Part shown: positions 1 through 5,389 of the stretch, in pieces | How positions within the stretch are numbered: the first letter of the stretch is position 1 | How the letters are laid out: every line of letters begins with the position of its first letter | Translations under genes and position numbers: made by a program | NCBI GenBank assembly: GCA_045644605.1 | Contig: JAZRHB010000096.1 | Location: forward strand, 1 to 10,207 | Origin: RGIG4103 sp045644605 | Lineage (GTDB): Bacteria > Bacillota > Clostridia > RUG12999 | Length of the DNA stretch: 10,207 nucleotides | Reading direction: 5' to 3' | The notes under the pieces: generated by a model | Told to the model about the DNA's origin: nothing | Seen by the model: the letters and a program-made list of their open reading frames with translations, nothing else | Databases searched by the model: none

Positions 1-209
1 CTTACACCTTCGATACCAAAAGTGAATGTAACGTGTTCAACAGGGCTTTCGTGACCTATATTCATAAGCATATTTATAAATTTAGCTGTGTTTTCTTCAT
101 TAAGCTCGTCCATAATTTCAGTAACTGCACTTGAAGAATAACAAAGTTTTGCTGCAGCCGCAACAACTTTTTCGGGGTCGGGAGTATGCGCTAATAATAC
201 AACTTTCAT
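1..209 (-). CDS. thyX: Flavin-dependent thymidylate synthase ThyX, N-terminal part (cut by left edge)
   Basis: ThyX makes dTMP from dUMP in the cytoplasm, using methylene-tetrahydrofolate as carbon donor and FAD/NADPH for reduction; it is unrelated to ThyA. Only the first 69 codons are here, read leftward from the ATG at 209-207. The visible protein begins MKVVLLAHTPDPEKVV, followed by KLCYSS (21-26) and then GHESPVEH (52-59), FTFGIEGV. This matches the N-terminal region of clostridial ThyX; His53 in GHESP lines up with the FAD-contacting His of the T. maritima enzyme. The family signature RHRxxS would lie beyond the window and cannot be checked. A GGAGG site (220-216) sits 6 bases before the ATG, inside the end of the upstream glycosyltransferase gene. 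The ATG overlaps that gene's TGA as ATGA, so the two are probably translationally coupled. Confidence 0.9.
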   Translation of the reverse strand, partial: MKVVLLAHTPDPEKVVAAAAKLCYSSSAVTEIMDELNEENTAKFINMLMNIGHESPVEHVTFTFGIEGV

Positions 210-946
210 TTTTTACCTCCAAAAAACTTTATTTTCAGTACTGTAAGCATAAATTTTGGCAGTGCCAACATACGGAAAAACCGTTTTGGTTCTTTAATAA
301 GTCTGTAAAACCATTCAAGTCCCAGTTTGATAAAAATCTGTGGGGCACGCTTAATGTTACCTGCATATACGTCAAGGCATCCGCCAAGCCCTATTGCAAT
401 ATTTATGTCAAGGTCATTTAAATGGTCATAAATCCATTTTTCCTGTTTCGGTGAGCCAAGACAAACAAAAAGGACATTTGGTTTTTTCTCGTTAATATCG
501 TTAATTATATTCTTTTCTTCTTCGGCATCAAAATATCCGTCGTGATATCCGACTATATTAATTCCGGGGTTTGATTCTTCAATTTTTTTCTTTGCGGTTT
601 CTGCGACACCGGGAGATGCGCCGAACAAATAAAGGGAAGAACCGGTCTTTGCTATTTCTTTGATAAGCTCAAGCGAAATGTCATATCCGGAACAACGTTC
701 GGGAATTGGCGCACCAAAAATTTTTGATGCATATATAACGCCTATTCCGTCGGCGGTACAAAGCGAAGCAGAATTGATAATGTTTTTGAACTGTGCATCT
801 TTATATGCGGATAGTATTATTTCAGAATTTGGTGTAAAAACGCTCATTTTGTTTCCGGACGAAATCGCACCTGAAATCAGCTGAACAGCATCCGAAACAG
901 TTGCTGATGAGACGTTTACACCAAGGATATTAATTGTTTTATCCAT
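206..946 (-). CDS. tagA: WecG/TagA/CpsF-family glycosyltransferase (probable UDP-ManNAc transferase)
   Basis: This family (GT26) transfers an N-acetylmannosamine-type sugar from UDP to undecaprenyl-PP-GlcNAc on the inner face of the membrane, an early step in wall teichoic acid or surface polymer synthesis. The protein is 246 residues, about the usual length. Family motifs seen are TPNSE (38-42), TADGIGV (64-70) with Asp66, the PERCSGYDI segment, LFGASPGV, FVCLGSPKQEKW, and a C-terminal basic tail with WFYRLIKEPKRFFRM. Thr38 and Asp66 correspond to the catalytic-site Thr37 and Asp65 described for T. italicus TagA. The ATG at 946-944 is chosen because AGGAG (958-954) lies 7 bases upstream; a GTG two codons earlier would be only 1 base from that site. 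The stop overlaps the thyX start. The exact acceptor and sugar (teichoic acid or another polysaccharide) cannot be told from sequence, so the symbol is a family assignment. Confidence 0.9.
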   Translation of the reverse strand: MDKTINILGVNVSSATVSDAVQLISGAISSGNKMSVFTPNSEIILSAYKDAQFKNIINSASLCTADGIGVIYASKIFGAPIPERCSGYDISLELIKEIAKTGSSLYLFGASPGVAETAKKKIEESNPGINIVGYHDGYFDAEEEKNIINDINEKKPNVLFVCLGSPKQEKWIYDHLNDLDINIAIGLGGCLDVYAGNIKRAPQIFIKLGLEWFYRLIKEPKRFFRMLALPKFMLTVLKIKFFGGKK

Positions 947-978
947 AAACACACTCCTCTATAATAGTGTATTCTAAT

Positions 979-1007
979 ATTATACTACAAAAAAATACAA
1001 TAATCAA
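979..1007 (-). promoter_or_regulatory. Sigma-A-like promoter for the tagA-thyX operon
   Basis: Read on the minus strand, TTGATT (1007-1002) is followed after exactly 17 bases by a consensus TATAAT (984-979). The start of transcription would fall near 972, about 25 bases before the tagA start codon. It lies back to back with the promoter for the ACT-domain gene. Confidence 0.7.
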
Positions 1008-1015
1008 TAAATTAG

Positions 1016-1044
1016 TTGACAAAATTTAAATTAAATATTAAGAT
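1016..1044 (+). promoter_or_regulatory. Sigma-A-like promoter for the ACT/UPF0210 operon
   Basis: A perfect TTGACA (1016-1021) is followed after 17 bases by TAAGAT (1039-1044), five of six matches to the -10 consensus. Transcription would begin near 1051, about 24 bases before the start codon, leaving room for little more than the GGAGG site at 1063-1067. The short leader argues against a riboswitch or attenuator here. Confidence 0.75.
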
Positions 1045-1074
1045 ATTATATATAAAAACATCGGAGGTTAAAAA

Positions 1075-1344
1075 ATGAGAGCAGTAATAACCGTAATAGG
1101 AAAAGACACAATAGGAATAATTGCAAAGGTAAGTAATTATCTTTACGAAAACAAAATCAATATTCTTGATATTTCACAAACAATTATGCAGGATTTGTTT
1201 ACAATGATAATGCTTGTGGATATGAATGAATGTTCAAAACAGTTTGATGCTATAAATGAAGAATTGGACAAAATGGCAGAAAAAATAGGTGTAACAATAA
1301 AAATACAGCATGAAGATATTTTCAATTCAATGCACCGTATATAA
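1075..1344 (+). CDS. Small ACT-domain protein, UPF0237 family
   Basis: An 89-residue cytoplasmic protein made almost wholly of one ACT domain, the small fold that binds amino acids or other ligands and often works as a dimer. It starts MRAVITVIGKDTIGIIAKVS, the usual first strand and helix with the Gly-containing turn (GKDTIGI, 9-15) where ligand sits in ACT domains. LYENKINILDISQTI (23-37) and FTMIMLVDM (42-50) form the next strands. This pattern matches the UPF0237 family, distantly related to GcvR. Start choice is firm: GGAGG (1063-1067) lies 7 bases before the ATG. The gene ends 14 bases before a UPF0210 gene, a pairing also known in Streptococcus pneumoniae (SP_0238/SP_0239). Inference: it senses a small molecule and controls or accompanies its partner. 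The ligand is unknown. Confidence 0.9.
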   Translation: MRAVITVIGKDTIGIIAKVSNYLYENKINILDISQTIMQDLFTMIMLVDMNECSKQFDAINEELDKMAEKIGVTIKIQHEDIFNSMHRI

Positions 1345-1358
1345 GCGAGGTGTGATTT

Positions 1359-2705
1359 ATGTTAAATAAAAACGAAATAATGGAAACCATTAATATGATT
1401 TCCAACGACCACCTTGACATACGTACAATAACTATGGGGATTTCACTTGGTTCATGTGCATCTGAAAGTATAGACAGAGTGTGTGAAAAAATATACGACA
1501 AAATAACTTTTTCTGCTAAAGACCTTGTTAAAACAGGGGAGGAAATTGAAAGTCGTTTCGGCATACCGATTATCAATAAAAGAATTTCCGTAACACCGAT
1601 TTCACAGGTTGCGGCATCTGCTGACGGGGATTATGTAAAAATAGCAAAAACTCTTGATAAAGCGGCAGAAGAAACCGGCGTTAACTTTATTGGCGGATAT
1701 TCTGCGCTTGTTCAGAAAGGCTTTACAAATTCCGACAGAAAGCTTATTGAATCACTGCCTGAAGCCCTTTCATCCACAAACAAAATGTGCGCATCTGTAA
1801 ACATCGGTTCAACAAAAGCCGGAATCAATATGGATGCAGTAGCAAAAATGGGTGAAATAATTAAACAGTGCAGTGAAAAAGACGATATGGCATGCGCAAA
1901 GCTTGTTGTATTTTGTAATGCGGTTGAAGATAATCCGTTTATGGCGGGCGCATTTGTCGGTTCGGGCGAGCCGGAATGTGCAATTAACGTCGGTGTAAGC
2001 GGACCGGGTGTTGTGCGTCATGCGCTTGAAAAGCTTGGAAAACAGGCATCTTTTGGTGAAGTAGCTGAAACTGTTAAAAAGACAGCATTTAAAATAACAA
2101 GAATGGGACAGCTTGTTGCCGAAGAAGCATCTAAAAAGCTTGGCGCCACCTTTGGTATTGTTGATTTATCGCTTGCGCCAACACCGGCAATAGGTGACAG
2201 TGTTGCATACATACTTGAGGAAATGGGCGTTGAAAAATGTGGTACACATGGCACAACTGCGGCACTTGCTCTTCTTAACGACGCAGTTAAAAAAGGCGGC
2301 GTTATGGCAAGCTCGTATGTAGGCGGACTTTCCGGTGCGTTTATTCCGGTAAGTGAAGATGCCGGAATGATTGATGCTGTTAAATGCGGAGCGCTTTCAC
2401 TCGATAAGCTCGAAGCAATGACATGTGTTTGTTCTGTAGGACTTGATATGATTGTTGTTCCGGGAACAATTACTCCTGCAACAATTTCTGCAATTATAGC
2501 AGACGAAGCGGCAATCGGAATGATTAATACAAAAACAACAGCAGTAAGAATTATTCCGGCTCCCGGCAAAAAGGTTGGGGAAATTGTTGATTTTGGCGGT
2601 CTTCTTGGTCAGGGACCGGTAATGAGCATAAATCCGTACGGAAGTGAAGACTTTATCAAACGCGGAGGACGAATTCCGGCACCGCTTAACAGTCTTAAAA
2701 ACTAA
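1359..2705 (+). CDS. PFL-like protein of the UPF0210/DUF711 family
   Basis: A 448-residue protein of the UPF0210 (DUF711) family, annotated in databases as 'PFL family protein' because its fold resembles pyruvate formate-lyase/glycyl-radical enzymes. Its reaction is not known to me. Family features run end to end: DIRTITMGISL (20-30), a Cys at 33, KRISVTPIS (74-82), GGYSALVQKG (112-121), SVNIGSTKAGINM (147-159), GVSGPGVV (212-219), TPAIGDSVA (275-283), CGTHGTTAALALLNDA (294-309), and the characteristic end GGRIPAPLNSLKN. Length and ends are complete, with no break. A GAGGTG site (1347-1352) lies 6 bases before the ATG. It is the second gene of an operon with the ACT-domain gene, 14 bases downstream, and is followed by a strong terminator. 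There are no membrane segments, so it is cytoplasmic. The segment after GISL reads GSCASE, where I would expect something like LDC in relatives. Confidence 0.92.
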   Translation: MLNKNEIMETINMISNDHLDIRTITMGISLGSCASESIDRVCEKIYDKITFSAKDLVKTGEEIESRFGIPIINKRISVTPISQVAASADGDYVKIAKTLDKAAEETGVNFIGGYSALVQKGFTNSDRKLIESLPEALSSTNKMCASVNIGSTKAGINMDAVAKMGEIIKQCSEKDDMACAKLVVFCNAVEDNPFMAGAFVGSGEPECAINVGVSGPGVVRHALEKLGKQASFGEVAETVKKTAFKITRMGQLVAEEASKKLGATFGIVDLSLAPTPAIGDSVAYILEEMGVEKCGTHGTTAALALLNDAVKKGGVMASSYVGGLSGAFIPVSEDAGMIDAVKCGALSLDKLEAMTCVCSVGLDMIVVPGTITPATISAIIADEAAIGMINTKTTAVRIIPAPGKKVGEIVDFGGLLGQGPVMSINPYGSEDFIKRGGRIPAPLNSLKN

Positions 2706-2710
2706 ATGCA

Positions 2711-2736
2711 AAAAGGCAGACGAAAGTCTGCCTTTT
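2711..2736. terminator. Bidirectional intrinsic terminator between converging genes
   Basis: A perfect 11-bp inverted repeat (2711-2721 with 2726-2736) closes a GAAA tetraloop. The GC-rich core GGCAGAC/GTCTGCC is flanked by AAAA and TTTT, so both strands give a hairpin followed by a short U run; on the plus strand a second TTTT follows at 2739-2742. It lies 5 bases after the UPF0210 stop and contains the end of the small minus-strand gene, so it probably ends both transcripts. Confidence 0.9.
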
Positions 2737-2887
2737 ACTTTTCTGAGTGTCTTTTCTGCTCAGTTTCCGTACCAAAAATGTAATCATCAAGATCGCCTTG
2801 TGGTTGGTTCAAATAATCATCATAAATGGATTCGTATTTTTCCTTATCTTTTTCCTTTGGAGTAAAAGCTGTTTTTTTGCATTCCAT
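2735..2887 (-). CDS. Small acidic/lysine-rich protein of unknown function (50 aa)
   Basis: I do not recognise this family. It reads from the ATG at 2887-2885 to a TAA at 2737-2735, 50 residues. It starts MECKKTAFTPKEKDKEKYES and continues through IYDDYLNQPQ and GDLDDYIFGT to a charged tail ending RHSEK. Evidence that it is real: AAAGGA (2902-2897) lies 9 bases before the ATG, a TATAAT box lies further upstream, the composition is protein-like (few rare residues, clustered charge, a Tyr/Asp-rich middle), and it ends exactly at the terminator shared with the UPF0210 gene. There is no membrane segment or signal peptide. The first 20 residues look like a charged helix and the middle like a short acidic motif (YDDYLNQPQGDLDDYIFG), so a role as a small binding partner is possible but only a guess. 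Confidence 0.72.
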   Translation of the reverse strand: MECKKTAFTPKEKDKEKYESIYDDYLNQPQGDLDDYIFGTETEQKRHSEK

Positions 2888-2920
2888 TTTTAAGTGTCCT
2901 TTCGAATATAAACTATATGT

Positions 2921-2949
2921 ATTATATGCAAAAACTTTTATATTGTTTA
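2921..2949 (-). promoter_or_regulatory. Possible promoter for the 50-aa gene
   Basis: On the minus strand a consensus TATAAT (2926-2921) is preceded at 17 bases by TAAACA (2949-2944), four of six matches to the -35 consensus. It sits in the 78-base gap after the 248-residue gene. The small gene could therefore be transcribed by itself as well as by read-through. The region is AT-rich, so chance matches are likely. Confidence 0.4.
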
Positions 2950-2965
2950 CATGAAAAAAACGGAA

Positions 2966-3712
2966 TTAAAAACAAGTTATTTTAACCCCCGAATCATAAA
3001 ATCCGGTGTCGCACGAAGAATAGTTTATTCTTATGAAAAGTTCTGCTTCGACAGGTGTAATATTTGGGAATAAATCAGGAAAATTACTGCAGGATATTTT
3101 ATAGTTTCCTAGCGATAAATCAATTAAATGTGAATTAGTGCTGTAAGGGATTTTCCCGCTATGGCAAACAATAATTTTATTATAAATATTATCGGAAAAA
3201 TGAACGGCAATACCATATTTTTTTAAAATGTCATCATAGAATATTTCGTTTTCGGTGCACATTGTAAATGTGGTGTTTAGTGTGCTTATTTTATCAAAGA
3301 AAAAACTAATATCTTTCATATTGTTTGCACAAAGATGAACTCCTGTTTTTTCGATATCAATTTTCTTTGTTTTAATATAAGAAAAAAATCCCTGAAGCAA
3401 TAAATGCTTTTTTAATGATGAGCCATCTATTACGCAAAAGTTTTCTTCTTTCAAAAATGAAGCGTACTTTAATAAATCCGGCTCGAATGCAATATATTTA
3501 GTTTTTTCTTGTTTAAGACACTCGATAAGTTTTTTTAATGATTTTTCTTTGTAATGTTTGTTCTTTGTATAAGGCAAATAAAATAAATAAAGTGTATTTT
3601 CGTAATTTTGATACACCTGTTTGTATTTAATTTTTAATCTGCGAAACACAGAAAATTTTTGCGCATTTTTTTCTTCCGTCAATATATATCCATAGTTCAA
3701 ACTATCACTCAT
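2966..3712 (-). CDS. Hypothetical protein, 248 aa, AT-rich gene
   Basis: I do not recognise this protein. It is an intact frame of 248 residues, Lys/Phe/Tyr-rich, with no clear signal peptide or membrane segment. The N-terminal half is highly charged, with a probable helix-strand pattern (SLKKLIECLKQEKTKYIAF, 58-76). From about residue 124 the order of hydrophobic and polar stretches suggests alternating strands and helices (GVHLCAN, then a helix, FTMCTEN, then a helix, IAVHF, then KIIVCHSG). This could be a degenerate Rossmann-like domain, but no glycine-rich nucleotide loop is seen. The C-terminal part contains FPNITPVEAELFIRI (214-228). By hand count positions 3001-3660 are about 28% G+C, against roughly 40% in sampled lines of neighbours. 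The ATG at 3712 has a GAGGG only 2 bases away, so initiation may be weak or the start differently placed. It lies upstream of the 50-aa gene on the same strand and diverges from the DUF1858 gene. Confidence 0.75.
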   Translation of the reverse strand: MSDSLNYGYILTEEKNAQKFSVFRRLKIKYKQVYQNYENTLYLFYLPYTKNKHYKEKSLKKLIECLKQEKTKYIAFEPDLLKYASFLKEENFCVIDGSSLKKHLLLQGFFSYIKTKKIDIEKTGVHLCANNMKDISFFFDKISTLNTTFTMCTENEIFYDDILKKYGIAVHFSDNIYNKIIVCHSGKIPYSTNSHLIDLSLGNYKISCSNFPDLFPNITPVEAELFIRINYSSCDTGFYDSGVKITCF

Positions 3713-3789
3713 TTCCCTCTGTTTGATACAGTATATTTTGGTTTAACCGGAATTATAATGAAAAATGAAGAAAAATTTCTGTTATACTA

Positions 3790-3819
3790 TTGCATTTTAG
3801 TATATAAATGTAGTATAAT
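3790..3819 (+). promoter_or_regulatory. Probable promoter for the DUF1858/S41 operon
   Basis: TTGCAT (3790-3795) and a consensus TATAAT (3814-3819) are 18 bases apart, 37 bases before the DUF1858 start codon. The -10 is convincing; the -35 matches four of six positions. The surrounding 144-base divergent gap is very AT-rich and holds further TATAAT-like boxes (for example the palindromic ATTATAAT at 3752-3759), so other starts are possible. I found no good -35/-10 pair for the leftward 248-residue gene. Confidence 0.55.
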
Positions 3820-3856
3820 AAATAAATATAAAATAAACTTTTTGGAGGAATTGAAA

Positions 3857-4060
3857 ATGAGTAAAGTAACAAAAGATATGATAATTGCGGATGTTCTTCG
3901 AATGGACCCGGGCACAGCGCCGTTTTTCCTTGAAATCGGTATGCACTGTCTTGGTTGCCCGTCAGCAAGTGGAGAGACACTTGAGCAGGCTTGTGCTGTT
4001 CACGGTGCAGACTGCGATGCGCTTGTAGCAAAACTCAACGAATATCTTGAAAATAAATAA
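3857..4060 (+). CDS. DUF1858 protein, hybrid-cluster-protein-associated redox disulfide domain (67 aa)
   Basis: A 67-residue cytoplasmic protein consisting of one DUF1858 domain (PF08984). The family hallmark is the pattern MHCLGCPSASGETLEQACAV (29-48), with the CxxC pair Cys31/Cys34 and further Cys46 and Cys53. The domain is named for its association with hybrid cluster protein and is thought to form a redox-active disulfide; its partner is not established for stand-alone copies like this. The ATG at 3857 is chosen because GGAGG (3844-3848) lies 8 bases before it and the family begins there. The frame stays open upstream to 3659, but that stretch is AT-rich, runs across the divergent promoter region and reads like no protein. 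The S41 protease gene starts 26 bases downstream, so they are probably co-transcribed. No hybrid cluster protein gene is in the window. Confidence 0.9.
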   Translation: MSKVTKDMIIADVLRMDPGTAPFFLEIGMHCLGCPSASGETLEQACAVHGADCDALVAKLNEYLENK

Positions 4061-4086
4061 TTAACCTCATCATTGGAGATAGTTAA

Positions 4087-5301
4087 ATGAGCAAAAAAAG
4101 AGCTGTAATCATAACTGTAATAATAACATTCGTCTGTACTACTGCTTTAACAACTGCTGTCAGATTTTTGAATGATTCCGGACTATTAGACATAATAGGA
4201 TTGACAGGTAAAAGTGGATACTCTGTATCCGGTGTTGAAAAAGCTGCAAATATTGTAAAGCAGTTTTATTACAAGGATATTGATGACGATGTTTTGTATA
4301 AGGGTGCGCTTGATGGAATAATAAGTGCGCTTAATGACGAATACAGCTGGTTTGTTGATGAAGAATCTTTTAAAGAGCTTCAGGAGGAGACAAGGGGCGA
4401 GTATACAGGCATTGGAGTAACGGTGTCAATTGACGATGCTGACGAAACCATTACTGTTATTGCGCCTATTGAAGACACGCCCGCTTTTAAAGCGGGGATT
4501 AAACCCGGTGATAAAATTATTGCCATTGATGGAACAAGGGTTGGTCTTTCCAACTATCGAGAAGCTGTAAATATGTTAAAAGGCGACACTTCTATGATTG
4601 GGAAAAATGTTGTCATTACTCTTAAACGTGCCAAAACAGACATTCTTGAAGAAGTTACACTTGTAAGAGAAAAAATTCATCTTATAACGGTTAAATCAAA
4701 AATGCTTCCGGAGAATATTGGCTATATAAGAATTACAAGCTTTGGAGAAAACACTTATAATGAGTTTATAACAAATTTTGAGTCGCTTGGTGCTGATTCA
4801 TTAAAAGGTCTTGTTATCGACCTTAGAAACAATGGTGGGGGAATACTTACATCTACGCTTGATGTTGCCGATACTTTCCTTGATGAGGGGCTTATAACTT
4901 ATTTCCAATACAAAAACGGTTCAAAAACCGAATATAAATCCGGTGCGGACGTTATTGATATTCCGATTACTGTCCTTGTGAACGGACAAAGCGCAAGTGC
5001 TTCAGAAGTTCTTGCTGCCGCTCTTCATGATAGAGGAAGAGCAACTCTTATCGGCGAAAAAACCTATGGCAAAGGTGTTGTTCAGACGGTTATGCCATTT
5101 ATCGAAACTGATAAAGGTCAGACGGCGATTTATATTACAACATCACGATATTTTACTCCGGAGGGTGTATGTATACACGGAACGGGTATAACTCCTGATG
5201 TCAATGTTGTTTTGCCGGAAGAATATGCAAAACTTGGATTTGATAATCTGACGTTGGAACAGGATATCCAACTCAAAACCGCATGGGAAATGCTTAAATA
5301 A
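4087..5301 (+). CDS. Membrane-anchored S41 carboxyl-terminal processing peptidase with PDZ domain
   Basis: A serine protease of the CtpA/CtpB (S41A) family that cleaves exported proteins near their C-termini outside the membrane. Order of parts in 404 residues: short basic N-terminus (KKR), one hydrophobic segment (about 6-26) acting as signal anchor, helical region (about 45-100, including the ALNDEYSWF motif), PDZ domain (about 105-190, with TPAFKAGIKPGDKIIAIDG), then the catalytic domain with GYIRITSF (212-219), VIDLRNNGGG (243-252), SASASE and GEKTYGKGVVQ. By spacing with the B. subtilis CtpB and plant D1 protease triads, the catalytic residues are Ser304, Lys329 and Gln333, all present. 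There is no extra peptidoglycan-binding domain. GGAGA (4075-4079) precedes the ATG by 7 bases. It is the last gene of an operon with the DUF1858 gene. Substrates cannot be inferred; in relatives they include sporulation factors and secreted proteins. Confidence 0.93.
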   Translation: MSKKRAVIITVIITFVCTTALTTAVRFLNDSGLLDIIGLTGKSGYSVSGVEKAANIVKQFYYKDIDDDVLYKGALDGIISALNDEYSWFVDEESFKELQEETRGEYTGIGVTVSIDDADETITVIAPIEDTPAFKAGIKPGDKIIAIDGTRVGLSNYREAVNMLKGDTSMIGKNVVITLKRAKTDILEEVTLVREKIHLITVKSKMLPENIGYIRITSFGENTYNEFITNFESLGADSLKGLVIDLRNNGGGILTSTLDVADTFLDEGLITYFQYKNGSKTEYKSGADVIDIPITVLVNGQSASASEVLAAALHDRGRATLIGEKTYGKGVVQTVMPFIETDKGQTAIYITTSRYFTPEGVCIHGTGITPDVNVVLPEEYAKLGFDNLTLEQDIQLKTAWEMLK

Positions 5302-5312
5302 ATTATAAAAAA

Positions 5313-5354
5313 CAAAAACAAGCGGCAATCGGGTCGGTTGTTTTTGTGTTTTTT
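5313..5354 (+). terminator. Probable intrinsic terminator or attenuator after the S41 gene
   Basis: CAAAAACAA (5313-5321) pairs with TTGTTTTTG (5338-5346), and inside it CGGC (5323-5326) can pair with GGTCG bases 5333-5336 across one G-G mismatch and one G-U pair, leaving a six-base loop. A run of six T (5349-5354) follows. The stem is long but AT-rich and imperfect, so it is weaker than the 2711-2736 hairpin and may allow read-through into ligA, whose ribosome binding site begins only 24 bases later. Confidence 0.6.
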
Positions 5355-5389
5355 AAATATTTTAGTTTTATGGAAACGGAGGAGCTGTT

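Noticed and set aside
131..421. A 96-codon plus-strand frame over thyX and the TagA-like gene.
   Set aside because: It is antisense to two genes supported by family motifs, and its translation resembles no protein.
950..952. GTG as the start of the TagA-like gene, two codons before the ATG.
   Set aside because: It lies only 1 base from the AGGAG site; the ATG at 946 has ideal 7-base spacing and the family usually starts there.
2018..2569. A 183-codon open frame on the minus strand inside the UPF0210 gene.
   Set aside because: It is the antisense shadow of a confirmed gene, rich in Ser/Ala/Pro/Ile as expected for such shadows.
2644..2865. A 73-codon plus-strand frame crossing the terminator after the UPF0210 gene.
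   Set aside because: It starts inside the UPF0210 gene, reads through a strong terminator and has no binding site; the opposite-strand 50-codon frame explains the region better.
3729..3759. TATACT (minus, 3735-3730) and the palindromic ATTATAAT (3752-3759) as promoter boxes for the leftward 248-aa gene.
   Set aside because: Neither has a recognisable -35 at 16-18 bases, and such boxes are expected by chance in this AT-rich gap.
3659..3856. N-terminal extension of the DUF1858 protein by 66 residues.
   Set aside because: The stretch overlaps the divergent 248-aa gene start and the promoter region, is AT-rich and unlike the family; a strong ribosome binding site marks the ATG at 3857.
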